NCBI RefSeq assembly: GCF_014256275.1
Contig: NZ_JACCFE010000002.1
Coordinates: 7,565,501 to 7,629,500 of the forward strand
Reading direction: 5' to 3'
Source: Rhodococcus sp. 4CII
GTDB lineage: Bacteria > Actinomycetota > Actinomycetes > Mycobacteriales > Mycobacteriaceae
Length of the DNA stretch: 64,000 nucleotides
Shown: in pieces, positions 18,606 to 26,214 of the stretch
Position numbering within the stretch: position 1 is the first letter of the stretch
Layout of the letters: each line of letters starts with the position of its first letter
Translations under genes and position numbers: made by a program
The notes under the pieces: generated by a model
What the model was told of the DNA's origin: nothing
Databases searched by the model: none
The model's input: only the letters and a program-made list of their open reading frames with translations

Positions 18606-19750
18606 TGTTCCGGCGCAAACCCCTACGACGGTCGATCGGCCTCGCATTGACCGGGCTGTCCGCGGCACTGCTCACCGGCTGCAGCTGGGAGGGCGCGAAC
18701 TCACTGCCACTCCCCGGCACCGAGGGATCGGGAGACGGCTCCTACACCGTGACCATCCAGATGCCGAACGTCACATCGATCCAGCGCAACAGCCGCGTCC
18801 GAGTACACGACGTGACCGTCGGAAACGTCACGGACGTGCAACTACAGGACTGGCACGCCCTGGTCACCGTGCGACTCGACGGCGGTGTCACCCTCCCGAA
18901 GAACGCCACCGCGAAGATCGGACAGACCAGCCTGCTCGGCTCGCTCCACGTCGAACTCGCCGAACCGCTCGACGAGTCCCCGAGCGGCTCGCTCCGGGAC
19001 GGCGACACCATCCCCCTCGATCATGCGGGCCAATACCCGACCACCGAGCAGACCCTGGCGGCCGTGTCGGTGGTGCTCAACGGCGGAGGCCTCGGCCAGC
19101 TGCAAGAGATCGACACCCAGCTCAACGCCGCCCTCGGTGGCCGCGAGTCGGACGTACGCACCTTCCTGACCCAGCTCGACACATTCACGAGCGCACTGAA
19201 CACCCAGAAGGACGACATCCTGACAGCGTTGGAAGGACTCGATCGGCTCTCGCTCACCGCGAACGAGCAGACCCAGACCCTCGAAAGCGCACTCGAACGG
19301 ATACCGCCCGCCATCGAGACCCTCAACCGGCAGAAGGAGAACCTGACCGGGTCGGTGACCTCAGTCGGCAATTTCGCCGACGTCGCGAACCGGACGGTGA
19401 CGGCCGGGTCCGAAGACATTCAACAAAACCTGCGGGATCTCGCTCCGACCCTGCGCGAGTTGGCGAACGCCGGACCGGGCCTCGCCGGTTCCCTGGGCAT
19501 GCTGCCCACCTTCCCGTGGCCGCTTGCCGGTCTCCCCAAATACATCCAGGGCGACGCGGGTAACCTCTCCGCCACCCTCGACCTCACCATGGGCCGCATC
19601 GACGCCAACTTCCTCCAGGGCACACCGCTCGCCGGCACCCTCTACAACGCGGAGACCGCCCTGGGTCGCACCGTCGGCCGAATGCCGACCGCGGACAAGA
19701 ACCCGTTGACCGTTCCGCTCGAGTCGGTCGTGATCCGAGGTGGACAGTGA
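18602..19750 (+). CDS. mceE: MCE family lipoprotein MceE
   Basis: A 382-residue Mce subunit with a lipoprotein signal peptide: a basic N-terminus (MMFRRKPLRR), a hydrophobic core and lipobox LLTGC with the acylated cysteine at residue 27. The MCE domain (NSRVRVHDVTVGNVTDV) and helical region follow. In known mce operons the fifth subunit is the lipoprotein, which fits gene order here. The ATG at 18602 overlaps the mceD TGA; ATG at 18605 is an alternative. Confidence 0.93.
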   Translation: MMFRRKPLRRSIGLALTGLSAALLTGCSWEGANSLPLPGTEGSGDGSYTVTIQMPNVTSIQRNSRVRVHDVTVGNVTDVQLQDWHALVTVRLDGGVTLPKNATAKIGQTSLLGSLHVELAEPLDESPSGSLRDGDTIPLDHAGQYPTTEQTLAAVSVVLNGGGLGQLQEIDTQLNAALGGRESDVRTFLTQLDTFTSALNTQKDDILTALEGLDRLSLTANEQTQTLESALERIPPAIETLNRQKENLTGSVTSVGNFADVANRTVTAGSEDIQQNLRDLAPTLRELANAGPGLAGSLGMLPTFPWPLAGLPKYIQGDAGNLSATLDLTMGRIDANFLQGTPLAGTLYNAETALGRTVGRMPTADKNPLTVPLESVVIRGGQ

Positions 19751-21180
19751 TGCTCACCCGTTTCGTCCGCATCCAACTGACCATCTTCAGCATCCTCACC
19801 GTGATCGCGCTGGCGGTGATGGGTCTGCACTACATGCGCCTCCCCGCGATCGCCGGCCTGGGCCAGTACGAACTCACTGTCGACCTGCCCACCAGCGGCG
19901 GCCTCTACGGAACCGCCAACGTCACCTACCGCGGTGCCACGATCGGCACGGTCACCGACGTCGTGCCCACGGCCACGGGAGCACACGCAACCCTGCGAGT
20001 CGACAGCACCACCAAGATCCCCGCAGACGCACGTGCTGAAGTGCACAGCCGGTCGGCGATCGGTGAGCAATACGTCGATCTCGTCCCCACCGGCCTCGAC
20101 GGACCGTACCTGGAGGACGGCGATCTGATCCCCGTCGACCGGACGTCGGTGCCACAGGACATCGCCCCGATGTTCGACACCGTCAACAAGGGCCTCGAGG
20201 CCATCCCCGAGGACAAGCTCGCCACCCTGATCGACGAAAGCTACAACGCCTTCAACGGAACCGGTGAAGATATCCAACGACTGCTCGAGTCGTCGAGCGC
20301 GGTAGCAGCCACGGCGGCCGACACCGCCGATCCCACGGCCCGGCTCATCGAAGACGCCGCGCCGTTCCTCCGATCCCAGGTGGACAGCGGCCCGGCCCTG
20401 CAGGAATGGGTACGACATCTCCGCGAGGTCAGTGCGCAAGCGGCCGGACGTGACGCGCAGGTACGCAGCATCTTCCAGACCGCGCCGGCGGCGTCGACGG
20501 AGCTGACGGAACTCTTCCGGCGACTGCGCCCGACCACCCCGATCCTGCTGGCCAATCTGACCAGCCTCGGCCAGGTCGCCGTCACCTACAACCGGTCGCT
20601 CGAGCAGGCGCTGGTACTGGTGCCCCCGAGCGTCGGACTGATGAAGACGATGACCGTCCCAAACGAGGACACCACGGGAGCAGCGTTGATGGACTTCAAC
20701 CTCAACCTCAACACCTCCCCGCCCTGCACCACAGGATTCCTCCCGGCCTCCGAGCGGCGCGACGGTTCGGCCGTCGACTCGCCGGTCCGCACCTCCGATG
20801 CGATCTACTGCGCCGTTCCGCAGGACGCCGACGTCGCTTCTCGCGGTGCCCGGAACATGCCGTGCATGGACAAGCCGGGCAAACGGGCACCCACCGTCGA
20901 AATCTGCAAGAGCGACGAAGAATACGTGCCCAAGGGCACGAACCCCTGGGTGGGCAATCCCACCCCGACCACCGACAACCCGCTCGCGGCCGAGGGCAAC
21001 GCCGCATTCGACGCGATCGGTGTCCCGCAACCTGTCGCCGCACCGGCGTCGGTGGGAACTGCGGGTTACAACCCCTCCACCGGTGAATACCGGGGTGCCG
21101 ACGGACAGGTCTACCGCCAGTCCAACCTGGCACCGGGCGGGGTGCCCACTCTCGAAAATCTGCTGACCCAAGGACGCTGA
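19750..21180 (+). CDS. mceF: MCE family protein MceF
   Basis: A 476-residue Mce subunit, the largest of the set. It starts MLTRFVRIQLTIF with an N-terminal membrane helix. The MCE domain (YGTANVTYRGATIGTVTDV) and a helical region follow, then a C-terminal Cys-containing extension rich in Pro/Thr/Gly. The ATG at 19750 gives the usual MceF N-terminus; a GTG one codon earlier (19747) overlaps the mceE stop and is also possible. Confidence 0.93.
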   Translation: MLTRFVRIQLTIFSILTVIALAVMGLHYMRLPAIAGLGQYELTVDLPTSGGLYGTANVTYRGATIGTVTDVVPTATGAHATLRVDSTTKIPADARAEVHSRSAIGEQYVDLVPTGLDGPYLEDGDLIPVDRTSVPQDIAPMFDTVNKGLEAIPEDKLATLIDESYNAFNGTGEDIQRLLESSSAVAATAADTADPTARLIEDAAPFLRSQVDSGPALQEWVRHLREVSAQAAGRDAQVRSIFQTAPAASTELTELFRRLRPTTPILLANLTSLGQVAVTYNRSLEQALVLVPPSVGLMKTMTVPNEDTTGAALMDFNLNLNTSPPCTTGFLPASERRDGSAVDSPVRTSDAIYCAVPQDADVASRGARNMPCMDKPGKRAPTVEICKSDEEYVPKGTNPWVGNPTPTTDNPLAAEGNAAFDAIGVPQPVAAPASVGTAGYNPSTGEYRGADGQVYRQSNLAPGGVPTLENLLTQGR

Positions 21181-21182
21181 TC

Positions 21183-21869
21183 ATGGTGCGACGCGCAACT
21201 TCCCGACCCGCAGCCACCGCGGCAGACGCCGCGGCCCAGGCCTCCCGAGCCGCCGCCGAAGCGGAAACGGCGGCGCGCGAGGCCGAGGCGGCCCTCGCCC
21301 GAGCACTGGCCGAGGACGAGTCCCACGTCGCGGACGACGGTTCAGAGGACGCCGAGGAACCCGTCCGGCGGACCCGGAAGCGTCCCCGCCGGGCCCTCGC
21401 CGGTGCCGTCGTCTCGGCCGTTGCCGTGGTCGCCCTCGCGTCGACGTCCGTCGGGCTCTCGCACTCCCACACCGCCCGTCAAGCCGCCGCCGACCAGGAT
21501 CTCGAACTTCTGCAGGGAACCCGGCAGGCGGTGATCAACCTCATCACCCCGAGCGCTGCCGACCCGGCGGGAAGCGCACAGCGGATTCTCGACGGTGCCA
21601 CGGGGGAGTGGAAGACCGAATTCGAAAGCACCAAAACGGAATTCATCGACACCATCGCGCAGTCGAAAACCGAATCCACAGGGGAAATCCTCGGCGCCGG
21701 AATCGAACGCGCGCACGACGACGGCACCACCTCGGTCATGGTGTCCGCCGTGACCAAGGTGACCAACGCCGCCGGCGCCAAGGACGAACCCCGGACCTGG
21801 CGGCTGCGCGTGCAGGTCGGCAAGGACGGAGATCTCTATAAACTCGCGAAGATCGAGGTAGTGCCATGA
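21183..21869 (+). CDS. Mce-associated membrane protein 1
   Basis: A 228-residue protein with an Ala/Glu-rich, probably coiled-coil N-terminus (about 10-50). A basic stretch, one transmembrane helix (about 72-92) and an extracytoplasmic domain follow. The domain carries the Mce-associated motif TGEWKTEFESTKTEFIDTIAQS. Such Mam proteins stabilise or accompany Mce complexes. The gene follows mceF by 2 bp. The same fold recurs in the three following genes. Confidence 0.88.
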   Translation: MVRRATSRPAATAADAAAQASRAAAEAETAAREAEAALARALAEDESHVADDGSEDAEEPVRRTRKRPRRALAGAVVSAVAVVALASTSVGLSHSHTARQAAADQDLELLQGTRQAVINLITPSAADPAGSAQRILDGATGEWKTEFESTKTEFIDTIAQSKTESTGEILGAGIERAHDDGTTSVMVSAVTKVTNAAGAKDEPRTWRLRVQVGKDGDLYKLAKIEVVP

Positions 21870-22423
21870 CCGTGAACCAGACCCTCGAACGCGTCACCGA
21901 CACGATCGACGACACCGGACCCACCGAGCCGGCGCGGCGATGGCGTTCGTCGCGGACACTGATCGTCCTCGCGACGATCACACTGGTACTCCTCGGCTAC
22001 AGCGCGATCCTGCACTTCGCCATCGGTGCTCGAGACCACAGCCTCGAACAAGTGCGTACCGGTGCCGCCGCGGAGATCGGGACACTGACCGCCACCGTCC
22101 TCAGCTACTCACCCGACACCGTCGAGGCCGACGTGGAGACGTCGAAAGTGCATCTCACCGGTGACTTTCTGACCCAATTCAGCGACCTCTCAGCCAGCGA
22201 GGTGGTGCCCCGCGCCAAGCAGGACGCGATCAGCGCGAAGTGGGACGTGACCGGTACGTCCCTGGTCACCGCAGAAGCCGACACCGCCACCGTACTGGTG
22301 TTTCTGCACGGCACCGTGACGAGCGGCGCGACGCCCCACACCGAGGACCTGTCGAGCAGCGTGCGCGTACGCGCCGAACGGACCGGCCAATCCTGGTCGA
22401 TCTCAGACCTCGAGCCCCTGTGA
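21866..22423 (+). CDS. Mce-associated membrane protein 2
   Basis: A 185-residue Mam-type protein with a cytoplasmic N-terminus, one transmembrane helix (about 31-51) and an extracytoplasmic NTF2-like domain containing VLSYSPDTVEADVETSKVHL. The ATG overlaps the previous stop by 4 bp. It is presumed to be an accessory to the Mce importer encoded upstream. Confidence 0.86.
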   Translation: MTVNQTLERVTDTIDDTGPTEPARRWRSSRTLIVLATITLVLLGYSAILHFAIGARDHSLEQVRTGAAAEIGTLTATVLSYSPDTVEADVETSKVHLTGDFLTQFSDLSASEVVPRAKQDAISAKWDVTGTSLVTAEADTATVLVFLHGTVTSGATPHTEDLSSSVRVRAERTGQSWSISDLEPL

Positions 22424-22456
22424 AGGCGCTAGATCATGAGAAGGAGTCGAGTAGCC

Positions 22457-23149
22457 ATGGTGTTGGGACGCCGTAGCCGGCAGACAGCACGTCCCGGTCG
22501 AGTCGACGACCTGCGGGAGCAGGTCCAGCGCGCCCGGGCGGCGGCGGATTCGGCCGCAGCAGCGGCCCGAGCGGCCGCGGAAAACGCCGAGAAGGAACGA
22601 GGCGACGACGGCGCGAGTGAGCTGCCGGAGAGCCCGCCGACGGGGCGCCGGTCGGCACGCTATCGGGCGGTGGTCGCCGCGGCGGCCGTGGCCTGCCTCG
22701 GCGCCGGCGCCCTTGCGATACAGACCACCCTCGATCACCGGGCGACCCAGCGCAGCGTCGCCGCCGACACGCGAGTCCTCGCCTTCACCGAGGACGCAGT
22801 GGCACGGTTGCTCTCGACCGACACCGACGATGCCAAGGCATACGTCGAGCGCGTCCTCGCGGACTCGACCGGCGACTGGCGCACCGAATTCGAACAACGG
22901 AAGACGGCGACGATCGACACCATGCGGCAAGCCGGAAACCGGACCGCAGGCCGGACACTCGAAGCGGGAATAGAAGGGCGAGAGAACGACACCACGACAG
23001 TCCTCGTCTCCGCGACGGCGCAGACCACCCCCGCGCCGGCCGATCCCGCCGCCGCCCCGGAACCGCAGATTCAGCAGTACCAGATCCGAGTAGGAGTCAC
23101 CATGGTCGACGACCAGCCCAAGCTCTCGAGTGTCGGATTCGTCCAATGA
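22457..23149 (+). CDS. Mce-associated membrane protein 3
   Basis: A 230-residue Mam-type protein resembling the one at 21183. It has an Ala/Arg-rich N-terminal helix, a transmembrane segment near residues 69-88 and the domain motif TGDWRTEFEQRKTATIDTM. I prefer the ATG at 22457 because AAGGAG (22441-22446) lies 10 nt upstream; an ATG at 22436 would place that sequence inside the gene. Its stop overlaps the start of the next gene. Confidence 0.84.
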   Translation: MVLGRRSRQTARPGRVDDLREQVQRARAAADSAAAAARAAAENAEKERGDDGASELPESPPTGRRSARYRAVVAAAAVACLGAGALAIQTTLDHRATQRSVAADTRVLAFTEDAVARLLSTDTDDAKAYVERVLADSTGDWRTEFEQRKTATIDTMRQAGNRTAGRTLEAGIEGRENDTTTVLVSATAQTTPAPADPAAAPEPQIQQYQIRVGVTMVDDQPKLSSVGFVQ

Positions 23150-23940
23150 GCACCGCAGTGGACGTCAAACAGGGCGACCTCGACGCAAATAGCGACCCCT
23201 CGCTGAACGACGATGCCACCTCGACGGTCAGACGGATCGCGGCGGTGGCGGTCGACGTGCTACCCGCACTGGTCGTCGGTGTCGCCGGTCTCGCACTGGC
23301 GGCGGTATCGAACTTCGCGGTCTGGGGTATCGCGGCCGCGGTGGTCGCGATCGGCGGCGCACTCGCGTACCTCGGGTGGAACAGTGTGGTCCGTCGCCGT
23401 CGCGCCGGATTCACCGCCGGGCGATCGGTCCTCGGGATCAGCGTGCACGGAACACTCAGCAAGGCGGAAGGTCTGGCGCTGTGCGCGGCGCCGGTCGTCG
23501 CGGTCGGTGCACTCGTCGCCGTACAGATCGGGATACAGCGGGCGGATGACATGAGCATCTCGGACGCCCGCGCGGCGACGGTCCAATTGGCGTCGGACGG
23601 CGCCGCCGCGCTCCTCTCGTACACCCCCGAGACGGTGGACGAGGATCTGGACCGAGCCTCGGGACTGCTGACCGGCGACCTCCTGAACTCGTATCGGCAG
23701 CTCGCCGGCGACGTCGTCGGTCCCACCGCAAAGGATAAGAACGTCACGATGCAGGCAGTACCGGTCGGCGCCTCGGTGGAGTCGGTGACCACCGATACCG
23801 CGCAGGTGCTCGTCTACGTGAACCAGACGACCACGATGGCCGAAACCCCCGAACCGTCACAAACCCAGAATGTCGTCCGCGTGACCTTGAGCCACGTCGA
23901 CGGCGACTGGTTGATCTCCGGCTTCGATCCGCTCTTCTGA
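23146..23940 (+). CDS. RDD-domain/Mce-associated fusion membrane protein
   Basis: A 264-residue protein with two parts. The N-terminal half has RDD-like transmembrane helices (about 30-125), including RRIAAVAVDVLPAL and the RRRRAGFTAGRSVLGI segment. The C-terminal half is a Mce-associated extracytoplasmic domain (LLSYTPETVDEDLDRASGLLTGD). It is the last long gene of the mce operon and overlaps the previous gene by 4 bp. RDD-Mam fusions occur at the ends of some actinobacterial mce operons. Role unknown. Confidence 0.8.
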   Translation: MSTAVDVKQGDLDANSDPSLNDDATSTVRRIAAVAVDVLPALVVGVAGLALAAVSNFAVWGIAAAVVAIGGALAYLGWNSVVRRRRAGFTAGRSVLGISVHGTLSKAEGLALCAAPVVAVGALVAVQIGIQRADDMSISDARAATVQLASDGAAALLSYTPETVDEDLDRASGLLTGDLLNSYRQLAGDVVGPTAKDKNVTMQAVPVGASVESVTTDTAQVLVYVNQTTTMAETPEPSQTQNVVRVTLSHVDGDWLISGFDPLF

Positions 23941-23971
23941 CCCCCTCCCACTTGCAGAAGGAAGAACTCAC

Positions 23972-24061
23972 ATGGTCCTCATCGATCTCGTCGACCCCGT
24001 TCAGAATCTCGTCACCGCGATCGCGTGGCTGCTGCTGCGCGGACATCTGCCGCCGGCCTGA
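23972..24061 (+). CDS. 29-residue hydrophobic small protein at the end of the mce operon
   Basis: A 30-codon ORF starting ATG at 23972, with a strong ribosome-binding sequence (GAAGGAAG, 23957-23964) 7 nt upstream, 31 bp after the preceding stop. The peptide starts MVLIDLVDPVQNLVTAIAWL, continues with three hydrophobic or basic residues and ends HLPPA. It could form one membrane-associated helix. Its tight placement and good initiation site argue that it is translated as the last cistron of the operon. I recognise no family. Without conservation data it remains a prediction. Confidence 0.5.
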   Translation: MVLIDLVDPVQNLVTAIAWLLLRGHLPPA

Positions 24062-24086
24062 CCCTCACGACCCGACGAACTGTCCA

Positions 24087-24114
24087 TTCACAAAGTACGA
24101 ACACTCTGTATAGT
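24087..24114 (+). promoter_or_regulatory. Promoter with GAACAnnnTGTAT operator, upstream of fadD
   Basis: A -10 TATAGT (24109-24114) with a TTCACA-like -35 (24087-24092, 16-bp spacer). The inverted repeat GAACACTCTGTAT at 24099-24111 is identical to the copy at 7408. The ATG at 24123 is 8 nt after the -10, consistent with a leaderless mRNA. Confidence 0.7.
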
Positions 24115-24122
24115 TAGGAATC

Positions 24123-25931
24123 ATGACGACCTCAGCAGCCCCGTCGGCATCGCCGACCGCACCCGGCGTTGATGCGGCAACCCTCTGCGCCGCTTTCCAA
24201 TACACCGTATCGAAGGACCCGGGATCGGCCGCACTGCGTGCCCACGGCGACGCGACCGCGCTGACCCGTCGTGAATACGCCGACGCGGTGGAGGCGATCG
24301 CAGGCGGGCTCGCCGGACTCGGCGTCGGGCGCGGCGACACCGTCGGTCTGATGATGACGAACCGGCCGGAGTTCCACCTCGTCGACACCGCGGCACTTCA
24401 CCTCGGCGCGATACCGTTCTCGATCTACAACACCTCGGCACCGGATCAGATCGAATATCTGCTCGGGCACGCCGAGAATCGGGTAATGCTATGCGAGCGA
24501 GTATTTCTCGATCGAATCCGTGCGGCGGGGACACCGCATCTCGAACACATCGTGGTCATCGATCCCGCAGCAGAGGACACGGATGTGCTCTCACTCGACG
24601 ACCTGCGGGCCAAGCAGCCTGACGGCTTCGACTTCGACGCCGCCTGGCGTGCCGTCCAACCGGACGACATCGCGACCCTCATCTACACCTCCGGGACCAC
24701 CGGCCCGCCCAAGGGCGTGGAACTCACGCACGCCAACCTCACGTTCGTTCTCCGGACATGCCACGAGCGCTTTCCGTTCCCCGCTCAGGGGCAGTGCATT
24801 TCCTATCTGCCCACCGCGCACATGGCCGACCGCGTGTTCTCCCACTACCTCCACATGGTCACCGGCTGGACCCTCACCACCGTGCAGAACCCGGCGCAGT
24901 TGTTCGCTGCCATCGCTGAGGTCCACCCGACCTGGTTCCTCGGGGTTCCGCGAATCTGGGAAAAGCTTCGCTCGGCACTGCTCGCTCGATTCGCGTCGAA
25001 TCCGCCCGAACAACGCGCCGCGATCGACGCCGCACTCGACGCCGGGTTGCGAAAGGTCCGAGTCGAACAGTCCGGAAAGCCGGTACCCGAAGACCTCGCA
25101 GCCACCTACGCGCAAGCCGACTCGACGGTGCTCGCGCCACTGCGTGCACAACTCGGACTCGACGAAGTCGTTCTCCTCATGACCGGAGCCGCACCCATTC
25201 CCTCCGTCGTACACGAGTTCTTCCTCGCGATCGGGCTGCCGTTGGCCGAGGGATTCGGCATGTCCGAGACCGGCGCCCTGGGTATGACCAACCTGCCCGG
25301 CGACATCCGGCTCGGCAGCGTCGGCAAAGCGATGCCCGGCACCGAGGCGCGTACCGCCGACGACGGCGAACTCCTGCTCCGCGGGGCGCACGTCATGCGC
25401 GGATACCGGAAGGATCCGGTGAAGACAGCTGAGGCCATCGACGACGACGGCTGGCTGCACACCGGTGACATAGCCACGATCGACGACGAGGGCTTCGTCC
25501 GGATCGTGGATCGCAAGAAGGAGCTGATCATCAACGCGGCGGGCAAGAACATGTCGCCGGTCAACATCGAAGGCGCGCTGAAGGGCGCATCTCCCCTCAT
25601 CGGGCAGGCGTGCTGCGTCGGCGACGGGCGACCTTACAACGTCGCACTGCTCGTGCTCGACCCCGACGCCGCAGCGGCATTCGCGTCCGAACACGGTCTG
25701 CCTGACTCATCGGCTCACGCGGTCGCGCAGGACCCCCGGGTGCAGGCAGCGATAGCGAAAGCCGTCGACGATGCGAACGAACAACTGTCCCGGGTCGAGC
25801 AGATCAAACGGTACGAACTCCTCGACGAGGAGTGGTTGCCGGACGGAGCAGAGCTCACCCCGACGATGAAACTCAAGCGCCGTTCGATCGCGGGCAAGTA
25901 CACCGATCTGATCGAAACCCTCTACCGCTGA
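24123..25931 (+). CDS. fadD: Long-chain fatty-acid-CoA ligase (FadD)
   Basis: A 602-residue adenylate-forming enzyme. The P-loop motif YTSGTTGPPKG is at 188-198, with GFGMSETGALG, TGDIATIDDEGFVRIVDRKKE and a C-terminal domain ending LTPTMKLKRRSI, which holds the catalytic lysine region. The length and insertion pattern fit long-chain acyl-CoA synthetases (AMP-forming). It would activate the imported or oxidised acid for beta-oxidation by the FadA/FadB pairs. It has its own copy of the shared promoter, no ribosome site and a convergent neighbour 15 bp downstream. Confidence 0.93.
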   Translation: MTTSAAPSASPTAPGVDAATLCAAFQYTVSKDPGSAALRAHGDATALTRREYADAVEAIAGGLAGLGVGRGDTVGLMMTNRPEFHLVDTAALHLGAIPFSIYNTSAPDQIEYLLGHAENRVMLCERVFLDRIRAAGTPHLEHIVVIDPAAEDTDVLSLDDLRAKQPDGFDFDAAWRAVQPDDIATLIYTSGTTGPPKGVELTHANLTFVLRTCHERFPFPAQGQCISYLPTAHMADRVFSHYLHMVTGWTLTTVQNPAQLFAAIAEVHPTWFLGVPRIWEKLRSALLARFASNPPEQRAAIDAALDAGLRKVRVEQSGKPVPEDLAATYAQADSTVLAPLRAQLGLDEVVLLMTGAAPIPSVVHEFFLAIGLPLAEGFGMSETGALGMTNLPGDIRLGSVGKAMPGTEARTADDGELLLRGAHVMRGYRKDPVKTAEAIDDDGWLHTGDIATIDDEGFVRIVDRKKELIINAAGKNMSPVNIEGALKGASPLIGQACCVGDGRPYNVALLVLDPDAAAAFASEHGLPDSSAHAVAQDPRVQAAIAKAVDDANEQLSRVEQIKRYELLDEEWLPDGAELTPTMKLKRRSIAGKYTDLIETLYR

Positions 25932-25946
25932 GATTTCGTCGCGCCG

Positions 25947-26138
25947 TCACCCTTCCCACCGAAGTGCCTTCATCGGGCATCGTGAAACAGCCAGGACGAT
26001 CTGATCGCGGTGTTCGCCGGGACGGGTGACGGCCCTCAGCGCCGGCTGTCCGTTGTCATCAAGCTCGAGTACATCGGGTGCAAGGGACTCGCAGATACCC
26101 AGGCTCATGCATTTCGTGCGGTCGATTTTGATAGTCAT
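25947..26138 (-). CDS. Single-cluster [3Fe-4S] ferredoxin
   Basis: A 63-residue ferredoxin with three cluster cysteines, C10 and C16 (CMSLGIC) and C54 (CPMKAL), and no fourth cysteine in the central loop. This pattern is typical of [3Fe-4S] ferredoxins that feed electrons to actinobacterial P450s and other oxygenases. GGAAAGGA precedes the ATG. It lies 76 bp downstream of, and is co-oriented with, the MpaB-like oxygenase gene, separated by a strong hairpin. I infer that it is an electron donor for that oxygenase or for a P450 elsewhere; no P450 or ferredoxin reductase is in the window. Confidence 0.88.
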   Translation of the reverse strand: MTIKIDRTKCMSLGICESLAPDVLELDDNGQPALRAVTRPGEHRDQIVLAVSRCPMKALRWEG

Positions 26139-26166
26139 GATTGTCCTTTCCTGTAAAGAGCTGGAT

Positions 26167-26204
26167 GGGCGCGGTCGGCAGTAAACTTCTTGCCGACCGC
26201 GCCC
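26167..26204 (-). terminator. Perfect 14-bp intercistronic hairpin between oxygenase and ferredoxin genes
   Basis: Arms 26167-26180 and 26191-26204 are exact reverse complements with a 10-nt loop. No T-tract follows on the minus strand. It lies between two co-oriented genes and may act as a partial terminator or as a 3'-end protector that lowers ferredoxin expression relative to the oxygenase. Confidence 0.6.
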
Positions 26205-26214
26205 AATCTGATTG

